Below the pieces are notes generated by a model. That model was not told where the DNA came from. It did no database searches and was given only the letters and a program-made list of their open reading frames with translations. From the NCBI GenBank assembly GCA_023459495.1, contig JAEWTL010000085.1, positions 1 through 64,000 on the forward strand: a DNA stretch of 64,000 nt, read 5' to 3'. Numbering within the stretch: position 1 is the first letter of the stretch; the number at the start of each line of letters is the position of its first letter. Positions 1 through 17,252 of the stretch are shown piece after piece. The position numbers and the translations under genes were made by a program. Source of the DNA: Bacillota bacterium. GTDB lineage: Bacteria > Bacillota > Clostridia > Christensenellales > SZUA-584.

Positions 1-44
1 TTTACTACTCGTTCTTTCAATTCATTGCTGTATTTCTTGTTCAT
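1..44 (-). CDS. Transposase OrfA, N-terminal fragment (IS3-like), cut by window edge
   Basis: A start codon at 44 on the minus strand follows a strong AAAGGAGGG ribosome site and opens MNKKYSNELKERVV, which then leaves the window. This opening resembles the helix-turn-helix start of IS3/IS150-type OrfA proteins, the DNA-binding half of the transposase. Only 14 codons are visible, so the family call rests on that resemblance. It lies downstream of pnp in the same direction, as if an insertion sequence had landed behind the pnp gene. Confidence 0.5.
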   Translation of the reverse strand, partial: MNKKYSNELKERVV

Positions 45-63
45 CGTTCCCTCCTTTCATTAC

Positions 64-99
64 AAAAGCCTATGATACGATATTGTACCATAGGCTTTT
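64..99. other. Inverted repeat between pnp and the transposase start
   Basis: AAAAGCCTATG at 64-74 is matched exactly by CATAGGCTTTT at 89-99, and TAC/GTA extend the stem after one mismatch. It lies just ahead of the transposase ribosome site. It could terminate pnp transcription, or act as the protective hairpin many insertion sequences carry against read-through from outside. T runs follow it on the plus strand and, more weakly, on the minus strand. Confidence 0.55.
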
Positions 100-152
100 T
101 ACTGTCCGTTTATAGTGTAACACTACACGTTAGAGGGCGTTTTGGGCGTAGA

Positions 153-2462
153 TTATTCTTCGTCGCCGTCGGTCTGCGGCTCTTCGGCCTTCTTCTCATC
201 GGGCCACTTTACGTCGTACTTCTTCTCGGAATGTTCGCCATTGCGGCGGTCTCCATCCCGGCGATCGCCCCGGCGGTCACTATCACGGCGTTCGCGGCGC
301 TCACCGTCGCGACGTCCTCCGTCACGGCGTTCGCGCGGCTGCTCGTCGTGGCTGCCTTCGCCGCCCTTGTCGCCGGGCAGCAGGCCCTTGCGCGTGAGGC
401 GTACGCGGCCCTTCACTTTGTCCACCTCGATGACGCGTACAAGGATCTCGTCGCCGACCTTGACCACATCCTCCACCTTTTCCACATGCTCGTTGGCGAG
501 CTTGGAAATGTGTACGAGGCCGTCTTTGCCGGGTGCGAGTTCTACGACCGCGCCGATATCGAGCGTGCGCGTAACCTTGCCCAGGTACACATCGCCCACT
601 TCGATGTCTTTGACGATCGCATCGATCTGTGCCTTCGCGCGGCTGGCCGCTTCGAGATCGGGCGAGGTGATGAACACCCGGCCGTCGTCCTCGAGGTCAA
701 TTTTGACGCCCGTGTCGGCGATGATCTTGTTGATGACCTTGCCGCCCGAACCGATGACTTCACGGATCTTATCCGGGTCGATCATGAACTGCATGATGCG
801 CGGCGCAAACTTGCTCATCTCGGTACGCGGCTTATCCAGCACTGCTATCATCTTGTCGAGGATGAACAGGCGGCCTTCACGCGCCTGAGCGAGCGCCCGG
901 GTCAGAATCTCCCGGTCGATGCCCTTGATCTTGATATCCATCTGGATCGCGGTGATGCCCTTCTTTGTGCCCGCAACCTTGAAGTCCATGTCACCGAAGA
1001 AATCTTCGAGACCTTGAATGTCGGTTAAGATCGCGATGTTGCCGTTGTTCGGGTCCTTGATGAGGCCCATCGCGCAGCCCGCCACCGGCGCACTGATCGG
1101 CACGCCTGCGTCCATGAGGGACAGCGTGCTGGCGCAGATGCTCGCTTGCGACGTGGAGCCGTTGGAGCTGATGCATTCGGACACCGTGCGGATTGCGTAG
1201 GGGAACTCCGTCTCGTCCGGCAGCACCGGCAGCAGCGCGCGCTCTGCGAGCGCTCCGTGGCCGATCTCTCTCCGGCTGGTGCTGCGCATCATCTTTGCTT
1301 CGCCCGTGGAGTACGGGGGCATGTTGTAATGGTGCATATAGCGCTTGGATTCTTCCTGATCGGTCAGGCCGTCCAGCCGCTGCGCATCGCTAATCGCGCC
1401 GAGCGTGGTCAGCGTCATGGCCTGCGTCTCGCCGCGGGTGAACACGGCGCTGCCATGCGTACGGGCAAAGACACCCACCTCGCACCAGATCGGGCGGATC
1501 TCGCTCATCGCGCGGCCATCGGGGCGAAGCCCCTTGTTGATGATGCGGTCGCGTACGATTTCCTTGCGCATGCCGTACAGCGCTTCCTCGATATCCGATT
1601 TTGCATCGGGGTATTCCTCGGCAAAGTGTGCCTGTACGTCGGCGGAAACTTCCGTAGTGCGCTCCTCGCGTACCTTGCGCTCGAACGTATCCACGCTCCA
1701 GGCAACCTTGTCGTATGCATATTCGCGCACTTTTGCGTCCAGTTCTTCCGGTACGTGGATGAGATTGACCTCCATCTTGGGCTTTCCAGCCTCGGCGGCG
1801 ATGCCGTCGATGAAGTCAATGATCTTCTTGATCTCGTCATGCGCAAAGAGGATGGCGTTAAGCATTTCCTCCTCGGTCACTTCGTTCGCGCCCGCTTCCA
1901 CCATCATCACCGCGTCGCGTGTGCCGGATACCGTGAGGTCGAGGACGCTCTTCGCGCGCTGTTTGCTGTCCGGATTGAGCACAAACTCGCCGTCTACCAT
2001 GCCCACCACGGCTGAAGCAGTCGGCCCCGCGAAGGGGATGTCCGAAATGGACAGTGCCACAGACGAGCCGATCATGCCGTACACGGCCGGCGGAATTTCC
2101 GGATCAACAGAAATCACTGTGCAGACCACCTGCACGTCGTTACGATACCCCTTGGGGAACAGCGGCCGGATCGGCCGGTCGATGAGACGCGATGTCAGTA
2201 TCGCCTTTTCTGAGGGACGCCCCTCCCGTTTGATGAAACCACCGGGAATCTTCCCGACTGAGTACATCTTCTCTTCAAACTCTACGCTCAGCGGGAAGAA
2301 ATCGATCCCCGCACGCGGTTCTTTGGAGGCAGTCGCTGTCACCAATACAGCGGTGTCTCCGCAGCGTACGATACAGCTGCCGTTCGCCTGCTGCGCGTAC
2401 TTGCCTGTCTCGATCGTCAGCGTACGGCCGGCGATATCCATTGAGAATGCCTTGTGTTCCAT
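153..2462 (-). CDS. pnp: Polyribonucleotide nucleotidyltransferase (PNPase)
   Basis: This phosphorolytic 3'-5' exoribonuclease degrades mRNA. The product is about 769 residues: two RNase PH domains separated by a helical linker, then a KH domain (IGSGGKVINKI) and an S1 domain (GDVYLGKVTRTLDIGAVVEL). The start chosen is the ATG at 2462 (MEHKAFSMDIAG), preceded by AAGGGAG; the upstream in-frame ATG at 2567 would only add non-conserved residues. The C-terminus carries an unusual tail of about 70 residues rich in RRD/RDG repeats and ending in acidic residues. It follows rpsO, the standard order, and is separated from it by a GNRA-capped hairpin that may regulate pnp. Confidence 0.97.
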   Translation of the reverse strand: MEHKAFSMDIAGRTLTIETGKYAQQANGSCIVRCGDTAVLVTATASKEPRAGIDFFPLSVEFEEKMYSVGKIPGGFIKREGRPSEKAILTSRLIDRPIRPLFPKGYRNDVQVVCTVISVDPEIPPAVYGMIGSSVALSISDIPFAGPTASAVVGMVDGEFVLNPDSKQRAKSVLDLTVSGTRDAVMMVEAGANEVTEEEMLNAILFAHDEIKKIIDFIDGIAAEAGKPKMEVNLIHVPEELDAKVREYAYDKVAWSVDTFERKVREERTTEVSADVQAHFAEEYPDAKSDIEEALYGMRKEIVRDRIINKGLRPDGRAMSEIRPIWCEVGVFARTHGSAVFTRGETQAMTLTTLGAISDAQRLDGLTDQEESKRYMHHYNMPPYSTGEAKMMRSTSRREIGHGALAERALLPVLPDETEFPYAIRTVSECISSNGSTSQASICASTLSLMDAGVPISAPVAGCAMGLIKDPNNGNIAILTDIQGLEDFFGDMDFKVAGTKKGITAIQMDIKIKGIDREILTRALAQAREGRLFILDKMIAVLDKPRTEMSKFAPRIMQFMIDPDKIREVIGSGGKVINKIIADTGVKIDLEDDGRVFITSPDLEAASRAKAQIDAIVKDIEVGDVYLGKVTRTLDIGAVVELAPGKDGLVHISKLANEHVEKVEDVVKVGDEILVRVIEVDKVKGRVRLTRKGLLPGDKGGEGSHDEQPRERRDGGRRDGERRERRDSDRRGDRRDGDRRNGEHSEKKYDVKWPDEKKAEEPQTDGDEE

Positions 2463-2570
2463 TTGTTTTTTCTCCCTTTCAATAACGCGGCTCCACGCAC
2501 CTTGCGCGTGCCGTGGGCGGCCTTTGGCCTTGCCCGAAACCGGCGGCAACTTTTGCGGCCGGTACAAAGA

Positions 2571-2592
2571 ATAGAGCGGTTGCCCGCTCTAT
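2571..2592 (-). terminator. GNRA-capped hairpin between rpsO and pnp
   Basis: Read on the minus strand, ATAGAGCGG, GCAA, CCGCTCTAT form a perfect 9-bp stem with a GCAA tetraloop, followed by TCTTTGT. The weak T tail suggests partial termination after rpsO, or an RNase-sensitive structure in the pnp leader. In E. coli a leader hairpin at the same place mediates PNPase autoregulation; whether this one does is inference. Confidence 0.7.
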
Positions 2593-2600
2593 CCACAATG

Positions 2601-2864
2601 TCATTTCCTCAGGTTCAGGCTCTTGAGAACCTCCCTGTACCGCTCGATGTCCTTTTTCTTCAGGTAGTTAAGCAGCCCGCGCCGCTTACCGACCATCATG
2701 AGCAGCCCGCGCCGCGAATGATGGTCTTTCGAGTGAAGCTTCAAATGCTCGTTCAGATGGTTGATGCGCTCTGTCAGCAGCGCGATCTGCACCTCGGGAG
2801 AGCCCGTGTCCCCTTCTTGCACCGCGAATTGTTTGATGATACCTGCTTTGGTTTCCTTATCCAT
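2601..2864 (-). CDS. rpsO: 30S ribosomal protein S15
   Basis: The 87-residue primary binding protein of the 16S rRNA central domain. The sequence carries the family hallmarks GDTGSPEVQIALLTERI, HLKLHSKDHHSRRGLL and the C-terminal RYREVLKSLNLRK. The start at 2864 (MDKETKAG) follows GAGGAGG; an upstream in-frame ATG at 2921 would add 19 non-conserved residues that overlap the leader. It is the first gene of the rpsO-pnp unit and has a good promoter about 90 bases upstream. Confidence 0.97.
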   Translation of the reverse strand: MDKETKAGIIKQFAVQEGDTGSPEVQIALLTERINHLNEHLKLHSKDHHSRRGLLMMVGKRRGLLNYLKKKDIERYREVLKSLNLRK

Positions 2865-2951
2865 TGGATCCTCCTCTTTAATTAACCCCGTAAACGATGA
2901 AAAGCGTCGGATACTCGCCAATCAGCGTAAGCGGTTTTTTAGACAGCAACC

Positions 2952-2980
2952 ATCATAGCATAAGCTTTTTAATTTGTAAA
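2952..2980 (-). promoter_or_regulatory. Vegetative promoter of rpsO-pnp
   Basis: On the minus strand TTTACA (2980-2975) and TATGAT (2957-2952) are separated by 17 bases, a near-consensus sigma-A promoter. The transcript would have a leader of about 80 nt before rpsO. Confidence 0.75.
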
Positions 2981-3374
2981 CCGTTTAGGCGGCCAAATTA
3001 TGGGCAATAAGATGGCCTCCCATGCACATTATACTGCACGGAATGTGTCTTTTTATACCGATGCTGTTTCAAATGGAACGCAAGTGGTGTATATTTATTA
3101 GGAAGAAATGAGCGGGTTTCAATTAAAATCTTTTCACAAATCTTTAAAAATTCCATGTTGACAGGGAAAATGGTTTGTAGTACCATGTTATATTGCATTA
3201 ACGTGCAAATAATAGGGGACGTGTCCCTATCGGAGTCTTGATGCAAAATTCTTTGACACGCGCTGTCTGCGCAAAAAAAGGTATAATCCGGCCCTGTTCT
3301 GGGAACAATCAGCGAGTGCCTGGTTTATGAAAAATGCATAATTTTAACATAACAGGAGAGTGGTTTTAAAACTT
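2981..3374 (+). other. Gene-free region upstream of rpoB
   Basis: This AT-rich stretch of nearly 400 bases separates the divergent rpsO and rpoB units. It contains a short palindrome (ATAGGGG..CCCTAT, 3212-3230) and a TTGACA (3253-3258) and TATAAT (3282-3287) pair, but the two boxes are 23 bases apart, too far for an ordinary sigma-A promoter. The TATAAT alone is the best candidate for the rpoB start region. No rplJ/rplL genes or leader are present here. A short minus-strand frame at 2998-3246 is not convincing as a gene. Confidence 0.5.
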
Positions 3375-7247
<3,873 letters not shown>

Positions 7248-7285
7248 AGTTTATTGGCTTTGAGATATGAGAGGAGAGGGATTCA

Positions 7286-10885
<3,600 letters not shown>

Positions 10886-10925
10886 GGCCCGGCGGCAACA
10901 GATGATTTTTTAAGGGGGAGGGGCC

Positions 10926-11681
10926 ATGGCGAAGAACGAAAGCTGCAGTATTACCGACAGTGTGCTGTGTAAATGGCTGGATAAGGACTGCAAGGATTGC
11001 TATGTCAACACGCTGAAGAAGACCGACGAACCGGTCGAGATGCTGAAGAACTTTCAGGTCACTTTGGAGTTGCTTCCCCCGGATTTCGATGAGCTGCAGA
11101 GCGATCATTGCTGTTTCTGCAAGCAGACGCCCAATCCGCGCGACGGTTACGCCATTGTGGATTTGGCGCACAGCGAGCCGGCAAACATGAAGGGCATGTT
11201 CTTCGGCTTCGGCAAGAAGGTACGCCAGCGCATCGGCTCAATGATGCCTGTATCGATTTCAATATGCAGACAGTGCCGGGCATCGCTGAGGCTGACCGAA
11301 GCGTTCAAATGGCTGGGCATCGTGGTTTTGGGCGGCATTTCTGTCGGGCTTTTGGTGATCCCCTCTATCGGTGAGGCGGTGAGCGCTGTAAGCCCGGCGC
11401 TGCCAATTGGTATCGTGCTGGCCGCGGCTGCGCTTGGCTATTTTCTGGGAAAATTGAGTTCGTCCCTGTACATCAAAGCCAAGTCCGATAAGATGGCCTT
11501 CAACGTATTTGAGATACCGGTGGTTGCCGAGATGAAGCGCAGAGGCTGGTTCACAATACAGGACGACGGCGAAGTAACGCGGCTGCTGTTCTCGCACAAA
11601 CCGTTTACACGCAAGTTGGCTGATCTTGGTTATACACCGCCAGCGGAATGTGCACGCTGCGACGAAACGCAAACCGATTGA
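10926..11681 (+). CDS. Cys-rich membrane protein of unknown function
   Basis: This 251-residue protein is not recognised. The N-terminal half is soluble and rich in paired cysteines (CKDC near 20, CCFC near 62, CRQC near 115), resembling a metal-binding or zinc-ribbon arrangement, and CARC occurs near the C-terminus. Two hydrophobic helices near residues 129-150 and 155-175 make a membrane hairpin. It begins 40 bases after rpoC behind GGGGGAGGGG, so it is probably read from the rpoBC transcript, and its stop codon overlaps the next promoter. Its position between rpoC and the str genes is unusual; a function cannot be assigned from sequence. Confidence 0.85.
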   Translation: MAKNESCSITDSVLCKWLDKDCKDCYVNTLKKTDEPVEMLKNFQVTLELLPPDFDELQSDHCCFCKQTPNPRDGYAIVDLAHSEPANMKGMFFGFGKKVRQRIGSMMPVSISICRQCRASLRLTEAFKWLGIVVLGGISVGLLVIPSIGEAVSAVSPALPIGIVLAAAALGYFLGKLSSSLYIKAKSDKMAFNVFEIPVVAEMKRRGWFTIQDDGEVTRLLFSHKPFTRKLADLGYTPPAECARCDETQTD

Positions 11682-11706
11682 CAAGCGTTTTTCTGGATGG
11701 TAGAAT
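11678..11706 (+). promoter_or_regulatory. Promoter for the L7Ae-rpsL-rpsG-fusA genes
   Basis: TTGACA (11678-11683), a 17-base spacer and TAGAAT (11701-11706) form a near-consensus sigma-A promoter. The -35 box overlaps the stop codon of the preceding gene, so the str genes can be transcribed separately from rpoBC. Confidence 0.8.
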
Positions 11707-11753
11707 GGCACTGCTGTGCGTTTTTTGAGGGTCTTTTGACCGGAGGGAAAGTT

Positions 11754-12008
11754 TTGGGCATGGTAGAGGAGCTCTCGGACCCGAGTGGTCGGGTCGCGGG
11801 CTTAAAGCAGGTGCTGCGTTTTGCGCGGTCGGGTGCGCTTGTGAAAGTGTACATCGCGCGGGATGCGGATGAAGAGATCATCACGCGGCTGAATGCCATA
11901 TGTGAGAAAAACGGTCTCCCAATGGACAGCACTCATACGATGCATCAAATCGGCAGCGCGTGCGGACTCGAGGTAGGCAGCGCCTGTGCGGGCGTGCTGA
12001 AACGGTAA
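11754..12008 (+). CDS. L7Ae/L30e-like ribosomal or K-turn-binding protein
   Basis: This small protein of about 84 residues has the L7Ae/YbxF pattern: LKQVLRFARSGALVKVYIARDADEEI, then a C-terminal IGSACGLEVGSACAGVLKR. Bacterial members (YbxF, YlxQ) bind kink-turn RNA and often precede rpsL, exactly as here. The TTG at 11754 lies 6 bases after GGAGGG and is preferred; the ATG at 11760 (MVEELSDP) has a 12-base gap and is the alternative. An open frame continues upstream to 11697 but lacks a ribosome site. It is the first gene after the str promoter. Confidence 0.85.
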   Translation: MGMVEELSDPSGRVAGLKQVLRFARSGALVKVYIARDADEEIITRLNAICEKNGLPMDSTHTMHQIGSACGLEVGSACAGVLKR

Positions 12009-12079
12009 TTACCCCCTAAATGGGTTGCGGGGGGTTCGCATATAATAGTGAAGTGGGAAAGGAGGACTAGCATCAAGCT

Positions 12080-12454
12080 ATGCCAACAATTAACCAATTG
12101 GTGAAGCAGGGCAGAGAGACGGCGGCGACAAAGAGCGCATCTCCGATCCTGAAGCAGTGCCCGCAGAAACGCGGCGTTTGCCTCACGGTCAGAACGATGA
12201 CGCCGAAAAAGCCGAACTCGGCTTTGCGGAAAATCGCAAGAGTTCGCCTGGTAAACGGTATGGAAGGTACAGCGTACATTCCGGGCATCGGCCACAACCT
12301 GCAGGAGCACTCGGTGGTTCTGATCAGGGGCGGCAGGGTCAAGGATCTGCCGGGCGTAAGATATCATATCGTACGCGGCGCTTTGGACAGCGCAGGCGTG
12401 ACGAACAGGAAACAGGCGCGCAGCAAATACGGCGCCAAACGTCCCAAAAAGTAA
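12080..12454 (+). CDS. rpsL: 30S ribosomal protein S12
   Basis: The 124-residue decoding-centre protein. TPKKPNSALRK and GGRVKDLPGVRYH are intact, with wild-type lysines at the two positions classically altered in streptomycin resistance. MPTINQLVKQGR is a typical N-terminus. A ribosome site AAAGGAGG lies about 14 bases before the ATG, a longer gap than usual. rpsG follows after 16 bases. Confidence 0.98.
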   Translation: MPTINQLVKQGRETAATKSASPILKQCPQKRGVCLTVRTMTPKKPNSALRKIARVRLVNGMEGTAYIPGIGHNLQEHSVVLIRGGRVKDLPGVRYHIVRGALDSAGVTNRKQARSKYGAKRPKK

Positions 12455-12470
12455 TTGAGGAGGAACGAAC

Positions 12471-12941
12471 ATGCCAAGACGCGGAGGCGCTCCGAAGCAT
12501 GATGTTCTGCCTGACCCGATTTATCGGTCAACCGTCTTGACCAAGCTGATCAACCAGATCATGCTCGACGGAAAGAAAGGGACGGCGCAGACCATCTGCT
12601 ATGACGCTTTTGATATTATTAAGGAAAAGCTCGGCCTCGAGCCTTTGGAAGTCTTCGAGAAGGCGATGGACAACATCATGCCTGTGCTCGAAGTAAAGGC
12701 CCGCAGGGTGGGCGGCGCAACCTACCAGGTGCCTATTGAGGTGCGGCCCGAGAGGCGGCAGACTCTGGCAATTCGCTGGCTGGTTACGAATACAAGAAAA
12801 CGAAATGAAAGAACTGCAAAACAGCGGCTCGCTGGCGAGATTATGGATGCCTATAACGGCACCGGCGGCAGCGTAAAGAAGCGCGAAGATATGCACAAGA
12901 TGGCGGAAGCCAACAAAGCATTCGCGCATTACCGCTGGTAG
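12471..12941 (+). CDS. rpsG: 30S ribosomal protein S7
   Basis: The 156-residue protein that nucleates assembly of the 30S head. The family signature is clear (MPRRGGAPKHDVLPDPIY, KARRVGGATYQVPIEVR, and the C-terminal ANKAFAHYRW). The ATG at 12471 follows GAGGAGGAACGAAC. It lies between rpsL and fusA in the standard str order and has the usual length. Confidence 0.98.
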   Translation: MPRRGGAPKHDVLPDPIYRSTVLTKLINQIMLDGKKGTAQTICYDAFDIIKEKLGLEPLEVFEKAMDNIMPVLEVKARRVGGATYQVPIEVRPERRQTLAIRWLVTNTRKRNERTAKQRLAGEIMDAYNGTGGSVKKREDMHKMAEANKAFAHYRW

Positions 12942-12956
12942 TAAAGGGAGGATACT

Positions 12957-15020
<2,064 letters not shown>

Positions 15021-15063
15021 AAGAACAGTTGAATTAGGCTGAAAATCTCTTAAAAAGGCAGAT

Positions 15064-15092
15064 TTGACAGCCCGGAAAATAACGATTAAAAT
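15064..15092 (+). promoter_or_regulatory. Separate promoter of tuf
   Basis: TTGACA (15064-15069), 17 bases and TAAAAT (15087-15092) lie in the 102-base gap between fusA and tuf. This gives tuf its own strong promoter in addition to read-through from fusA. Confidence 0.75.
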
Positions 15093-15122
15093 GTTGAACA
15101 AGAATACTAGGAGGAGAAAACC

Positions 15123-16334
15123 ATGGCAAAAGCTAAGTTTGAGAGAAACAAGCCCCACGTAAACATTGGCACAATCGGCCACGTTGATCACGGCAAAACA
15201 ACGCTTACGGCTGCGATAACCATGACCCTTGCACAGGAAGGCAAAGCAGCGGTAATGAAGTATGATGAAATCGACAAAGCGCCGGAAGAAAAAGAGCGTG
15301 GTATCACGATCAACACGGCCCACGTCGAGTACGAAACGGACCAGCGCCATTACGCGCACGTGGACTGCCCGGGCCATGCTGACTACGTCAAGAACATGAT
15401 CACCGGTGCTGCGCAGATGGACGGCGCGATCCTCGTTGTGTCCGCTGCTGACGGCCCGATGCCTCAGACCCGTGAGCACATCCTGCTCGCCCGTCAGGTT
15501 AACGTGCCGTACATCGTTGTGTTCCTGAACAAGGTTGACCAGGTTGACGACGAAGAGCTGCTCGAGCTCGTCGAAATGGAAGTCCGCGATCTGCTGTCCA
15601 GCTACGAGTTCCCGGGCGACGACATTCCGGTTGTCCGCGGCAGCGCGCTGCAGGCGATGAACGCTCTGCTCGAAGGCAAGTCCGCTAAGGATGCGCCGGA
15701 GTGCAAGTGCATCTACGAACTGATGGATGCGGTTGACAGCTACATTCCGACTCCGGAAAGAGCAGTTGACAAGCCGTTCCTTATGCCGGTTGAAGACGTG
15801 TTCTCGATCACGGGCCGCGGCACGGTTGCCACGGGCAGAGTCGAGAGAGGTACCGTCAAGGTGCAGGATACCGTCGAAATCGTCGGCATGACCGAGAAGA
15901 CGAGAGACGTTGTTGTTACGGGCGTTGAAATGTTCCGTAAGCTGCTCGACCAGGCGATGGCGGGCGATAACGTCGGCCTGCTTCTCCGCGGCGTGCAGAG
16001 AAATGAAATCGAGCGTGGTCAGGTTCTTGCGAAGAAGGGCACCATCAAGCCGCATACGCACTACAAGGGCCAGGTTTACGTTCTGAAGAAGGAAGAAGGC
16101 GGCCGTCATACGCCGTTCTTCGATGGCTACCGTCCGCAGTTCTACTTCCGTACAACCGACGTGACGGGCAGCATCAAGCTTCCGGAAGGCACCGAAATGG
16201 TTATGCCTGGCGATAACATCGTGATGGAGATCAAGCTCATCACCCCGATCGCTATCGAAGAAGGCCTCCGTTTCGCTATCCGCGAAGGCGGCCGTACGGT
16301 TGGTTCCGGCGTCGTTATCGGCGTAATCGAGTAA
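15123..16334 (+). CDS. tuf: Elongation factor Tu
   Basis: The 403-residue GTPase delivers aminoacyl-tRNA. Motifs are complete: GHVDHGKTTLTAA, RGITINTAHVEYE, DCPGHADYVKNM, NKVDQVDDEE; domains II and III follow, with the C-terminal EGGRTVGSGVVIGVIE. The ATG at 15123 has AGGAGGAG upstream. A strong terminator follows 12 bases after the stop, so the S10 ribosomal operon does not continue from here as in many genomes. The codon choice is highly uniform, as expected for a heavily expressed gene. Confidence 0.99.
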   Translation: MAKAKFERNKPHVNIGTIGHVDHGKTTLTAAITMTLAQEGKAAVMKYDEIDKAPEEKERGITINTAHVEYETDQRHYAHVDCPGHADYVKNMITGAAQMDGAILVVSAADGPMPQTREHILLARQVNVPYIVVFLNKVDQVDDEELLELVEMEVRDLLSSYEFPGDDIPVVRGSALQAMNALLEGKSAKDAPECKCIYELMDAVDSYIPTPERAVDKPFLMPVEDVFSITGRGTVATGRVERGTVKVQDTVEIVGMTEKTRDVVVTGVEMFRKLLDQAMAGDNVGLLLRGVQRNEIERGQVLAKKGTIKPHTHYKGQVYVLKKEEGGRHTPFFDGYRPQFYFRTTDVTGSIKLPEGTEMVMPGDNIVMEIKLITPIAIEEGLRFAIREGGRTVGSGVVIGVIE

Positions 16335-16346
16335 TCAGGCGCAATT

Positions 16347-16377
16347 AAAAGAGAGGCTGTAAAGCCTCTCTTTTTTG
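16347..16377 (+). terminator. Intrinsic terminator after tuf
   Basis: AAAAGAGAGGC, a six-base loop, GCCTCTCTTTTTT: an 11-bp stem running into six T residues. The A-rich left arm also gives a T run on the minus strand, so it can end the convergent metallopeptidase gene. Confidence 0.93.
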
Positions 16378-16381
16378 TTAT

Positions 16382-17083
16382 TTAAAAACCCGCAAGTCCG
16401 TAGTCTTTCAGGCGCTTGTCCAGCTGCCTGCGGTGCGGATAATGCACTTCGAGCGCCGCATAGAATGCGGGCGTATGGTTGGGATAAGCGATATGGCACA
16501 GCTCGTGCGTGATGACATAGTCGATGAGTTCAATATCGCACCGCAGCAGATGCACAGAGAGGCTCATGGTACCCCGTCTTACGTTGATGCTGCCCCAACG
16601 CGTGGTCATGTCGCGCACGCTGATCCGCAAGGACATGCGCGTAAACCGGGGCTGCAGCAGGGAAAGCCGCTGAGCGAAAACCCGCCGGGCCTCCGCTCGC
16701 ATCCAGCGCATAAACAGCGCTTTGACTTCATCCGGGTCTGCGCTTTCAGGCGAATAGAGCGTGAGCGTGCCGTTTGAAAGTACCGCAGTGCGCTTTGAAG
16801 CGGTGCGCACCGCGAGACGCAGCCGCCCGCCGAGAAAACTGAACGAATCGCCGTCCGCATAGTGCATGGGATAGTAAGCGCAGCGCGATTGTTCCACCTC
16901 GCACAGACGCTTTTGAATGAACGCCTCGTGCTCCTGTACAAATTCCGCAATGCGCGCAGCCGGGACGCTCCGCGGCGCGGAGACCGTTACGCGGCCGTCA
17001 GCGGTTACCCTCAGGCGCACATTTTTCATTCTTCTTCGTATCAGCGTGTAAGGGATCTTGCTCCCTTTCTCTTCAAAACCCAT
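16382..17083 (-). CDS. YgjP/SprT-type zinc metallopeptidase (DUF45)
   Basis: This 233-residue protein belongs to the DUF45/M48-like family. The zinc motif HELCH appears in YVITHELCHIAYPNHTPAFY near residue 190; the N-terminal half contains VRLRVTADGRVTVSAPR, typical of the family. The substrate is unknown. The ATG at 17083 has no ribosome site, but TATAAT stands exactly six bases before it, so the mRNA may be leaderless. It converges on tuf and shares its terminator. Confidence 0.88.
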   Translation of the reverse strand: MGFEEKGSKIPYTLIRRRMKNVRLRVTADGRVTVSAPRSVPAARIAEFVQEHEAFIQKRLCEVEQSRCAYYPMHYADGDSFSFLGGRLRLAVRTASKRTAVLSNGTLTLYSPESADPDEVKALFMRWMRAEARRVFAQRLSLLQPRFTRMSLRISVRDMTTRWGSINVRRGTMSLSVHLLRCDIELIDYVITHELCHIAYPNHTPAFYAALEVHYPHRRQLDKRLKDYGLAGF

Positions 17084-17089
17084 TTTATC

Positions 17090-17095
17090 ATTATA
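17090..17095 (-). promoter_or_regulatory. -10 element placing the transcript start at the ATG
   Basis: TATAAT on the minus strand ends six bases before the metallopeptidase ATG at 17083. No good -35 hexamer lies 17 bases upstream, so the element is supported mainly by the perfect -10 box and by the same geometry at 42429 and 53635. Confidence 0.5.
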
Positions 17096-17252
17096 AACAG
17101 ATTCGGCGCGCTTGGCTATGGCACAGCGCGTTTTTCATATGCTTTCAATACCGCAGCCGGGTTTTGTAAAGAATAATGTGGGATTCTGTTTCGTACGCAT
17201 AAAAGCGCATCAGCTGCCATAGAGATGTGGGAAGCGGAAGGAGGGAGAACAA

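Noticed and set aside
1405..2574. 389-codon antisense frame opposite pnp
   Set aside because: Shadow of pnp codons, no supporting signals.
2998..3246. 82-codon open frame on the minus strand in the rpoB upstream region
   Set aside because: No ribosome site, AT-rich and without protein-like pattern; it lies in a regulatory region.
3253..3287. TTGACA and TATAAT as the rpoB promoter
   Set aside because: The boxes are 23 bases apart, too far for sigma-A; mentioned only as part of the gap.
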